Assembly (NCBI RefSeq): GCF_900116495.1
Contig: NZ_FPAY01000003.1
Span: 372,001-436,000 of the forward strand
Length of the DNA: 64,000 nt
Source: Arthrobacter sp. ov118
GTDB taxonomy: Bacteria > Actinomycetota > Actinomycetes > Actinomycetales > Micrococcaceae
Direction: 5' to 3'
Made by a program: the position numbers and the translations under genes
The notes under the pieces: generated by a model
Database searches by the model: none
Told to the model about the DNA's origin: nothing
What the model saw: only the letters and a program-made list of their open reading frames with translations
Part shown: positions 16,636 to 23,540 of the stretch, one piece after another
How the letters are laid out: each line of letters opens with the position of its first letter
How positions within the stretch are numbered: the stretch's first letter is position 1

Positions 16636-17289
16636 GGTCATGCCCTCCAGGATCCGCCCCCACGAGTGCCATGTCCCGCGCACATCGTGGACCCGCGCAC
16701 ACCGTCGAACCGCTGGACATGTCCCCTCCATCCCAAGATGCCATCTGAAGAATGGACATGTTCCGCGCAGCCCGTGCCAAAGAATGGACATATCCCACGC
16801 AACGGACGACGAGCGGACATGGACCGTAATTGCCCACTCCTCGAGGCAACCACTGGACATGTCCCCGGTGATCGCGCCCGACGAATGGACATGTTGCTCG
16901 CGTTGGAGAACCACCGGACATGTCTCTCGCGGCGCCTTCCATCCGGCGGACATGTCCAGAGGCCCGCCCCACCACTGGACATGTCCCGTGCGACCCCACG
17001 ACCTCCCCTGAGGAATGGACATGTGCCCCGCAGCCCGATCCAAAACGGGCATGTCCCCTTTTCGGTGGACAACCAGCGGCCAAGTTTCCCGCCGCCCAAG
17101 GACGCCACTCCAGGAATGGACATGTTCCTCGCAGCCTGTGCCAGAGAATGGGCATATCCGTCCCAGCGGACAACCAGCGGACATGCACCCAAACTGCCCG
17201 CTCCTTGCGGGAAAGACGGGACATGTCCCCTCTCGATCCGCCCTACGAAAGGGCATGCCCACGCAGCGAGCCGTCCAGTGGACATGTCC
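16636..17289. repeat. Array of GGACATGTCC palindromes with 101-bp super-repeat
   Basis: About 20 copies of a 10-bp palindrome and its variants. Exact copies start at 16715, 16855, 16948, 16977, 17219 and 17280. Variants start at 16636, 16667, 16754, 16786, 16815, 16887, 16916, 17017, 17047, 17078 (weak), 17118, 17150, 17179 and 17251. From 16715 on, start-to-start spacings are 39,32,29,40,32,29,32,29,40,30,31,40,32,29,40,32,29. This is a 40/32/29 pattern with a 101-bp period and one inserted 61-bp (32+29) duplication. Sequence between palindromes is also conserved between units, for example 16741-16830 against 17104-17194. The period is not a multiple of three, so a repeating protein is unlikely. 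It fills the gap between DUF6458 and the fructose operon promoter. Confidence 0.85.
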
Positions 17290-17334
17290 CCGGCCCCCCA
17301 AAGCCACCCTGTCTGCGTTCATGTGGTTTTTCCA

Positions 17335-17364
17335 TTGACAAACCAACAAGAACAAAGATAAAGT
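17335..17364 (+). promoter_or_regulatory. Probable promoter of the fructose operon
   Basis: TTGACA at 17335-17340 and TAAAGT at 17359-17364 are separated by 18 bp. The spacer is unusually A-rich with AACAA-type words, which stand out from the GC-rich surroundings and may include DeoR-type operator elements. It lies 103 bp before the regulator start codon and 46 bp after the palindrome array. Confidence 0.6.
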
Positions 17365-17467
17365 CAAGCAATTCCATTTCATGTGATCGGAGTCACTGAA
17401 GCGGCAAGAGCAGATCCGCAGGGCAAAAACCAGAACCAGTACCGACGCAGTACGCAATGGAGGGTAA

Positions 17468-18286
17468 GTGTTCGCCGAAGAGCGCCAGCAGCTGATCGTG
17501 GGGCTCATCTACGCCAGCGGCCGGGCCAGTGTCACGGACCTGGCCGAGCGCTTCAGCATCACCACCGAAACTGTCCGCCGCGACCTCGCCACCCTGGAGG
17601 CCGCCGGCAGCGTCCGCCGCGTCCACGGCGGCGCGGTTTCCCCGGACCGCGTCAGCACCACGGAGGAAAGCGTCCTCGAGCGGACTGTCCAGCGGCAGCC
17701 CGAAAAGGTGCGCATCGCCGAGGCCGCCCTGGCCCTCATTCCCCAGGGCCTTGCCGGCAGCATCCTGATCGACGCCGGCTCCACCACCGAGGCCCTGGCC
17801 GAACTCCTCTCCGCCCGGGTCGCCGGTGCCGCCGGGACGGGCACGGTCCCGGCGGCGGGATCCGACGCCGAACTCGTGGTCATCACCCACTCCCTGCCGA
17901 TCGCTTCCAGGCTGTCCGGCCAGTCCGGCATCGCCCTGCATGTGCTCGGCGGCAAAGTCCGCGGGCTGACCCAGGCCGCGGTCGGCCAGTCCACGGTGGA
18001 GGCCGCACGCCGGATCCGCCCGGACATCGCCTTTATCGGCACCAACGGCATCCATGCAGCCTTCGGGCTGAGCACACCCGATCCTGAAGAAGCCGCCGTC
18101 AAGGCGGCCTTCGTCCACTCAGCGCGCCGCATTGTGGTGCTGGCTGATTCCTCCAAGCTGGACGCGGAGACGCTGGTCCAGTTCGCCTCGTTGAAAGATC
18201 TGGACACTGTGATCACAGACATGCAACCCAGCCGGGAACTCGCCACCGCCCTTGCGGAAGCCGGAGTGGAGGTGCTGGTCGCGTGA
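17468..18286 (+). CDS. fruR: DeoR-family regulator of fructose utilisation
   Basis: A 272-residue repressor starting at GTG 17468 with a GGAGG site. The N-terminal DeoR helix-turn-helix includes VTDLAERFSITTETVRRDLA, followed by GSVRRVHGGAV. The C-terminal sugar-phosphate-binding domain (DeoRC) starts near residue 75. Position at the head of fruK-fruA-HPr, with a 4-nt GTGA overlap with fruK, indicates that it regulates this operon, probably responding to fructose-1-phosphate or fructose-1,6-bisphosphate. The effector is inferred from related operons. Confidence 0.9.
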   Translation: MFAEERQQLIVGLIYASGRASVTDLAERFSITTETVRRDLATLEAAGSVRRVHGGAVSPDRVSTTEESVLERTVQRQPEKVRIAEAALALIPQGLAGSILIDAGSTTEALAELLSARVAGAAGTGTVPAAGSDAELVVITHSLPIASRLSGQSGIALHVLGGKVRGLTQAAVGQSTVEAARRIRPDIAFIGTNGIHAAFGLSTPDPEEAAVKAAFVHSARRIVVLADSSKLDAETLVQFASLKDLDTVITDMQPSRELATALAEAGVEVLVA

Positions 18287-19269
18287 TTGTCACCCTCACC
18301 GCCAACCCCAGCCTGGACCGCACCGTGGCCCTGCCGGGCCCCCTCCTCCGCGGGGAAGTCCAGCGGGCCGTCTCCGTCCGCCAGGAATCCGGCGGCAAGG
18401 GCGTCAACGTCTCGCGCGCCCTCGTGGCCTCGGGGCTGAAGACGATCGCCGTCCTCCCCGGCGCCGAGGCCGATCCCGTCCTCGCCGGGCTGCGGGAGAC
18501 CGACGTGCCCTTCGCGGCCCTCCCGATCGGCGAGCCGCTGCGCAGCAACGTGGCGCTCACCGAACCCGGCGGCGTCACCACCAAGGTCAACGAACCCGGA
18601 CCGGTCCTCAGCGAGGACCAGCAGGAGGCACTGATCGGCCTGTTGCTGGACCAGGCCCGCGGCGCCGCCTGGGTTGTCCTGGCCGGCTCGCTCCCACCCG
18701 GAGTCCCAGCCGACTTCTACGCCACCGTCACCCGGCGGCTGCGTTCCCAGTTTGATGGCGAGGCCGCACCCAGGGTCGCCGTCGACTCATCCGGCGAACC
18801 TCTCGCCGCAGCGGTCTCCGGCGAAACCTCGGGAAAGCCGGACCTCTTGAAACCCAACGCCGAGGAACTGGTGGAACTGGCAGCCGCAACCGGGTTCGCC
18901 ACGAACAAATCCGCCGAGGAGCTTGAAGCGGACCCGGAGGCTGCAGCAGCGGCCGCCGCCGCGGTCGTGCGCTCCGGGGTGGGTGCTGTATTGGCCACCT
19001 TGGGCTCCAAGGGTGCCGTTCTTGTGACGGCCGACGGCGCGTGGCTGGCCACGCATCCGCCGGTCACCGCGGTCAGCACTGTCGGCGCCGGCGATTCCTC
19101 GCTGGCCGGATACCTGCTCGCCTCCAGCCAGGGCGCCGCCCCGGTTGATTGCCTCCGTCAGGCGGTGGCCCATGGTGCCGCCGCCGCTTCCCTGCCTGGC
19201 TCCACGGTCCCGGCAGTCAACCAAACCACCCCTGATGCCGTTACCATCACGGCCCTCCGGAAGGATTGA
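18283..19269 (+). CDS. fruK: 1-phosphofructokinase
   Basis: A 328-residue PfkB-family kinase starting at GTG 18283, overlapping the regulator stop. The opening MIVTLTANPSLDRT, the sugar-binding SGGKGVNVSRAL, and the catalytic TVGAGDSSLAGY (general base Asp) are typical of FruK. It phosphorylates fructose-1-phosphate, delivered by FruA, to fructose-1,6-bisphosphate. The next gene, fruA, begins 2 bp after its stop. Confidence 0.93.
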   Translation: MIVTLTANPSLDRTVALPGPLLRGEVQRAVSVRQESGGKGVNVSRALVASGLKTIAVLPGAEADPVLAGLRETDVPFAALPIGEPLRSNVALTEPGGVTTKVNEPGPVLSEDQQEALIGLLLDQARGAAWVVLAGSLPPGVPADFYATVTRRLRSQFDGEAAPRVAVDSSGEPLAAAVSGETSGKPDLLKPNAEELVELAAATGFATNKSAEELEADPEAAAAAAAAVVRSGVGAVLATLGSKGAVLVTADGAWLATHPPVTAVSTVGAGDSSLAGYLLASSQGAAPVDCLRQAVAHGAAAASLPGSTVPAVNQTTPDAVTITALRKD

Positions 19270-19271
19270 CA

Positions 19272-21359
19272 GTGACACAGCTCATCACCACCGAACTGGT
19301 CGAGCTCGACCAGAATCTGGGCAGCTCGCCCGAGCACGTGATCCGGCACCTGGCAGGCAGAGTTGCAGCCAACGGACGCGCCACCGAAGTCGAGGGCCTC
19401 TTCGCCGACGCCTTCGCCCGGGAATCCAAGACCGCCACGGGCGTCCCGGGCGGCATTGCGATCCCGCACTGCCGCTCGACGGCGGTCACCGAACCCACCC
19501 TGGCGATGGCGCGGCTGTCCCAGCCGGTCGACTTCGGCGCGAAGGACGGACCCGCGGACCTGATCTTCTTCATTGCCGCTCCTGAGGGCGCCGACCAGGA
19601 CCACCTGAAGCTGCTCTCGAAGCTGGCGCGGTCCCTGATCAAGAAGGACTTCACGGGCAGCCTGCGCGCCGCGACCACCCAGGCGGAGATCGTCGAACTC
19701 GTCGAGGCCGCGCTGGCCGACAAGCCCACCCCTCACGCCGAAGCCGCACCCGGCGCCGGCGCAACCGCCGTCCCCGCGACTGCCGGGGCTGCCGCGGCCG
19801 CCGTCGCGGACACCGGAGACGGCGCCGCGAAGGCCAAGGGCCCCAAGCGCCTGGTCGCCGTCACTGCCTGCCCCACCGGCATCGCCCACACCTACATGGC
19901 CGCCGACTCGCTGGTCGCCGCGGCCAAGGAAGCCGGCGTGGACCTGCAGGTGGAAACCCAGGGTTCCTCGGGCGCCCAGGCCCTTGACTCCGCCGTGATT
20001 GCCGCAGCCGATGCCGTGATCTTCGCCGTGGACGTGGACGTGCGCGGCAAAGAGCGCTTCGCCGGCATGCCCGTGATCAACGCCCCGGTCAAGCGCGGCA
20101 TCGACGAGCCGGACAAGATGGTCGCGGAAGCACTCGCCGCTGCTGATAACCCGCATGCCCGCCGCGTGCCGCACTTCGGCGCGGAGGAGCAGGCCGAACT
20201 CGAGGCCGAGGAAAAGGGCGAGCACATCGGCACCAAGCTGAAGAAGGCGCTGCTCACAGGTGTCAGCTACATGATCCCGTTCGTGGCGGGCGGCGGTCTG
20301 CTGATCGCCCTCGGCTTCCTGCTGGGCGGCTACGACATCACCGCCTTCGCGGACAAGATCCTGGCGGAGAACAGCCTCTTCAACTTGCCCACCGTGTACC
20401 CGGAACTGGCGTGGGGCCCGCTGGGCGCCTACCTGGGGGCCGTGCTCTTCAAGATCGGCGCCCTGTCCCTGGGCTTCCTCGTGCCCGCGCTGGCCGGTTA
20501 TATTGCCTATGCCATCGCTGACCGGCCCGGCATCGCCCCGGGCTTCGTTTCCGGCGCCGTTGCCGTCTTCATGGGCGCAGGGTTCCTCGGCGGTATCGTG
20601 GGCGGCCTGATCGCCGGCTACGTCGCCCATTCGATCGGCAAGCTCCATGTGGCCCGCTGGCTGCGCGGCCTGATGCCGGTCGTCATCATCCCGCTAGTGG
20701 CGTCGCTCGTGGCGTCGGGTCTGTTGTTCGTGTTCCTGGGCGCCTACATCGCCCGGGTCACTGTCGGGCTCAACGAATTCCTGTCTGGCCTCACCGGCGC
20801 CAGCGCCGTCGCTCTGGGCGTTATCCTGGGCCTGATGATGTGCTTCGACCTCGGCGGCCCGGTCAACAAGGTTGCCTACTCCTTCGCCGTCGCCGGCCTG
20901 GGTGCAGCCTCCATCACCAACCAGGCTCCGTGGCAGATCATGGCAGCCGTCATGGCCGCAGGCATGGTTCCGCCGCTGGCCATGGCACTGGCTGCGACCG
21001 TGCTGAACAGGAAGCTCTTCAGCCTGGCCGAACAGGAAAACGGCAAGGCCGCCTGGCTGCTGGGAGCTTCCTTCATCACGGAAGGCGCCATCCCGTTTGC
21101 CGCCGCGGACCCGCTCCGCGTCATCCCCGCCAGCATGCTTGGCGGTGCCGTGACGGGTGCAATCTCGATGGCGGCAGGCGTAGGGTCGAAGGCCCCGCAC
21201 GGCGGAATCTTCGTCTTCTTCGCGATCGATAACTTCCTGATGTTCGTCGTCGCCATCGCGGCCGGTACGGTCGTGAGCGCCTTTGCCGTGATCGGACTCA
21301 AGCGCTGGGCAGTCAAGAAGCCGGTTGATACGGTGGAGACCGTTCCCGTAGCCGCCTGA
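19272..21359 (+). CDS. fruA: PTS fructose transporter, EIIABC
   Basis: About 695 residues with GTG start at 19272 (GGAAGG upstream); a TTG two codons earlier is less well placed. Domain order is EIIA (residues 1-150, active His66 in GIAIPHCRS), a long Ala-rich linker (155-190), EIIB (191-290, active Cys200 in VTACPTGIAHTYMAA), then the membrane EIIC domain from about 310 (GVSYMIPFVAGGGLLIALGF). It takes up fructose and releases fructose-1-phosphate for FruK. Phosphate comes from HPr, encoded just downstream. Confidence 0.94.
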   Translation: MTQLITTELVELDQNLGSSPEHVIRHLAGRVAANGRATEVEGLFADAFARESKTATGVPGGIAIPHCRSTAVTEPTLAMARLSQPVDFGAKDGPADLIFFIAAPEGADQDHLKLLSKLARSLIKKDFTGSLRAATTQAEIVELVEAALADKPTPHAEAAPGAGATAVPATAGAAAAAVADTGDGAAKAKGPKRLVAVTACPTGIAHTYMAADSLVAAAKEAGVDLQVETQGSSGAQALDSAVIAAADAVIFAVDVDVRGKERFAGMPVINAPVKRGIDEPDKMVAEALAAADNPHARRVPHFGAEEQAELEAEEKGEHIGTKLKKALLTGVSYMIPFVAGGGLLIALGFLLGGYDITAFADKILAENSLFNLPTVYPELAWGPLGAYLGAVLFKIGALSLGFLVPALAGYIAYAIADRPGIAPGFVSGAVAVFMGAGFLGGIVGGLIAGYVAHSIGKLHVARWLRGLMPVVIIPLVASLVASGLLFVFLGAYIARVTVGLNEFLSGLTGASAVALGVILGLMMCFDLGGPVNKVAYSFAVAGLGAASITNQAPWQIMAAVMAAGMVPPLAMALAATVLNRKLFSLAEQENGKAAWLLGASFITEGAIPFAAADPLRVIPASMLGGAVTGAISMAAGVGSKAPHGGIFVFFAIDNFLMFVVAIAAGTVVSAFAVIGLKRWAVKKPVDTVETVPVAA

Positions 21360-21418
21360 GTCCGCCCGGACGGATCTTTCAAAACACCTACTCACCAAGC
21401 TGACTTCAAGGAGCAGAA

Positions 21419-21700
21419 ATGACCGAACGTAACGCCACCATTGCCAGCCGTGTTGGGCTCCACGCCCGTCCGGCCGCCATCTTCGCCGAGGCTGCGGGCG
21501 AGTTCGACAACCTCGACATCACCATCGCCCGCCTGGGTGAGCCCGAGGACGAGGCCATGGACGCCGCCAGCATCCTGTCCCTGATGAGCCTGGGCGCTTC
21601 TCACGGCGAGGTTGTAGTGTTGCGTGCCGAGGGCGAAGGCGCCGACGCCGCCCTGGACCGCCTCGTGCAGATCCTTGAGACGGACCACGACGCCGAATAG
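21419..21700 (+). CDS. ptsH: HPr phosphocarrier protein
   Basis: A 93-residue HPr. The phosphorylated His15 lies in RVGLHARPAA. A regulatory-type serine is in AASILSLMSLG (Ser52), shifted by a short acidic insertion (GEPEDE) compared with the classical Ser46. It relays phosphate from Enzyme I to FruA. Co-location with fruA suggests it is supplied mainly when fructose is used; Enzyme I is not in the window. AAGGAG precedes the start. Confidence 0.93.
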   Translation: MTERNATIASRVGLHARPAAIFAEAAGEFDNLDITIARLGEPEDEAMDAASILSLMSLGASHGEVVVLRAEGEGADAALDRLVQILETDHDAE

Positions 21701-21719
21701 CAGCACCGCCAATCCCTGC

Positions 21720-21754
21720 GGCCCGGCAGCACCTCGTTGAGGTGCTGCCGGGCC
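21720..21754 (+). terminator. Strong hairpin terminator of the fructose operon
   Basis: GGCCCGGCAGCACCTC and GAGGTGCTGCCGGGCC form a perfect 16-bp stem with a 3-nt loop (GTT), 20 nt after the HPr stop. It lacks a long T-run, which is common for actinobacterial terminators. Confidence 0.8.
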
Positions 21755-21921
21755 GCCGTCGTTGGAGGGGGCACAGCCTCGAAAGGATTTCATAAGCGGG
21801 CTTAGTAGATGCTTGTTTTAGCGAATCCTCGCCGATAGTTTGGAAACGGTGGAGCTGTCCCCCGCGGGCAGCTACAGCAGGTGTTCGTCGCCCCCGAAAT
21901 CAAGCCAAAGGAGACCAGCCC

Positions 21922-22035
21922 ATGGCAAGTGTGCAGGAAAGCATCCACGTCGACGCCCCGGTGGCCACTGCAGTCAATGACGCCTTGCGCGAAGACGCGA
22001 TCGGCCCGGCGGACGGCGAACGGAGGCCGCAGTAG
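21922..22035 (+). pseudogene. Truncated SRPBCC-family N-terminus (37 codons)
   Basis: An ATG with a strong AAAGGAG site opens 37 codons: MASVQESIHVDAPVATAVND, then LREDAIGPADGERRPQ. The first 18 residues match the usual start of SRPBCC/START-like (polyketide cyclase/dehydrase) proteins, where beta-strand 1 is followed by 'V-x-V-P-V-x-T-A'. The rest of that roughly 150-residue domain is missing; the ending resembles a normal polar tail. It looks like an internal deletion that kept both ends and the reading frame. It is followed after 2 bp by the Rho-N protein gene, so it may still serve as a translated leader. Confidence 0.6.
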
Positions 22036-22037
22036 CC

Positions 22038-22325
22038 ATGCCTACAAAGAAGGGCGAGCCCCGCGGCTCCGAGAGCCCCGGCATCAAGGATCCCGAACTG
22101 TACGAGAAGCTGGTCGAGGACGGCGCCTCGAAACAAAAAGCTGCCCGGGTCTCCAACGCCGCCGCCAAGCGCGGCCGTTCGGCGGTCGGCCGCAAGGGCG
22201 GCCATGCGGGCGACTACGAGGACTGGACGGTCCCGGAGCTGAAGGCACGGGCCAAGGAAATCGGTCTCAAGGGTTATTCGGCGAAGAAGAAGAGCGAACT
22301 CATCTCCGCCCTGCGGAACTCCTGA
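22038..22325 (+). CDS. DUF7218 / Rho-termination-factor N-domain small protein
   Basis: A 95-residue basic protein. The N-terminal part (GEPRGSESPGIKDPELYEKL onward, with AARVSNAAA) matches the DUF7218 type. The C-terminal 38 residues (YEDWTVPELKARAKEIGLKG then YSAKKKSELISALRN) form a Rho_N/SAP-like helical nucleic-acid-binding fold. It may bind DNA or RNA; its position beside ku and ligD is suggestive but not proof of a repair role. The ribosome site GGAGG lies inside the end of the truncated upstream gene. Confidence 0.8.
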   Translation: MPTKKGEPRGSESPGIKDPELYEKLVEDGASKQKAARVSNAAAKRGRSAVGRKGGHAGDYEDWTVPELKARAKEIGLKGYSAKKKSELISALRNS

Positions 22326-22347
22326 TCACCGTGGTCGACGGCGCTGG

Positions 22348-22395
22348 CCGGCGTCCTGCCTCATGCACCCTCCGGCGTCCTGCCTCATGCACCCT
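22348..22395. repeat. 24-bp tandem duplication at the ku 3' end
   Basis: CCGGCGTCCTGCCTCATGCA... occurs twice in direct succession (22348-22371 and 22372-22395). The second copy contains the ku stop codon, so the duplication adds a spare copy of the last codons beyond the stop. It looks like a recent slippage event. Confidence 0.7.
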
Positions 22396-23500
22396 TCCGG
22401 GCCGGTTTCGCGGCAGGAGTCCTGGTAGCCGAGGATTTAGCCGCCGCGGTCTTGGCGGCAGGGGTCTTCGTGGCAGAGGTCTTGGCAGCAGCTGTCTTGG
22501 TGGCGGAGCTCTTCGTCGTGGAGCTCTTGGCAGCGGAGGTCTTCGCGGCGCTTGTCTTCGCACCGGACGTCTTAGCAGCGGCTGTGGACCTGGCGGCGCC
22601 GGATTTCGACGCAGCGGCCTTGGACGCCCCCGCCTTCGCGGGAGCTTTGGCCGGGGCCTTGTCAGTCGCCGGAGCGGCCTCCTCGTCCGGTTCCGCCTCG
22701 GGTTCGGCGTCTGCCCCGCCCCGCTTCTTCGCGATGCTGCGTTTGAGGGCCTCCATGAGGTCGATGACCTCGCCTTCGCCCGCCTCGGCCGGAACGCCGA
22801 AGGTCTCCTCGGTGTCCAGCGACTCGCCCTTCTCCAGCTTCGCGTCGATGAGCTGGCGCAGCTGCTCCTGGTACTCGTCCGTGAAGTGGTCCGGCTCAAA
22901 ATCGGAAGCCATCGAATCGACCAGGGCCGCGGACATTTCCCGTTCCTGGGCGGAGATGCGGATCGAGGCTTCGAGGGCCGGGAAGCTGGCCTCACGCACC
23001 TCGTCGGCCCACAGCAGCGACTGCAGGACCAGGACCTCGTCGCGGATCCGCAATGCGCCGAGCCGGGTCTTGTCCCGCAGCGCGAACTGGACGATCGCCA
23101 CCCGGTCCGTGTCTTCCAAAGCCCGGCGCAGCAGCACGTACGCCTTGGGCGACTTGGAGTCCGGTTCGAGGTAATAGCTCTTCTCGAACATCATCGGATC
23201 GAGCTGGTCGACCGGGACGAACTGCACCACTTCGATTTCGTGGCTGTTCTCCGCGGGAATGGACTTGAGCTCATCACGGGTCAGCACCACCGTGCGGCCG
23301 TCCTCCTCATACGCCTTGTCGATGTCCTCGTAGTCAACGATCTTGCTGCAGACCTCGCAGCGGCGCTGGTAACGGATCCGCCCGCCGTCGTCGTTGTGGA
23401 CTTGGTGCAGGCTGATGTCGTGGTCCTCGGTCGCGCTGTAGACCTTGACCGGCACGTTGACCAGCCCGAACGCTATGGCACCTTTCCAGATGGCTCTCAT
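22385..23500 (-). CDS. ku: Ku DNA end-binding protein with long Lys/Ala/Ser/Thr tail
   Basis: A 371-residue bacterial Ku. It starts MRAIWKGAIAFGLVNVPVKV, the standard Ku N-terminus, and the core covers about residues 1-255, including YQRRCEVC and a minimal C-terminal LigD-interacting region. Residues 270-371 are a low-complexity tail built from repeats such as KTSAAKTSAAKSS and KTPAAKTAAAK, similar to histone H1 or mycobacterial HU tails. Ku binds double-strand ends and recruits LigD for non-homologous end joining. It is divergent from ligD with a 40-bp gap, giving shared control. Confidence 0.94.
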   Translation of the reverse strand: MRAIWKGAIAFGLVNVPVKVYSATEDHDISLHQVHNDDGGRIRYQRRCEVCSKIVDYEDIDKAYEEDGRTVVLTRDELKSIPAENSHEIEVVQFVPVDQLDPMMFEKSYYLEPDSKSPKAYVLLRRALEDTDRVAIVQFALRDKTRLGALRIRDEVLVLQSLLWADEVREASFPALEASIRISAQEREMSAALVDSMASDFEPDHFTDEYQEQLRQLIDAKLEKGESLDTEETFGVPAEAGEGEVIDLMEALKRSIAKKRGGADAEPEAEPDEEAAPATDKAPAKAPAKAGASKAAASKSGAARSTAAAKTSGAKTSAAKTSAAKSSTTKSSATKTAAAKTSATKTPAAKTAAAKSSATRTPAAKPARKGA

Positions 23501-23540
23501 GGATCAAGTGAACATCACAGTTGCACGGAGGTGAAGGGTT

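Noticed and set aside
16715..16724. Resemblance of GGACATGTCC to the eukaryotic p53 half-site
   Set aside because: The match is to a very loose consensus and has no bacterial meaning.
16636..17289. Possible CRISPR array
   Set aside because: Repeats are only 10 bp, palindromic and degenerate. Spacers are related to each other and of alternating lengths, and no cas genes are near.
16424..17508. Long overlapping open frames on both strands across the palindrome array, up to 315 codons
   Set aside because: The 101-bp period shifts frame at each unit, the translations are low-complexity, no ribosome sites fit, and several frames are open at once because the repeat happens to lack stop codons.
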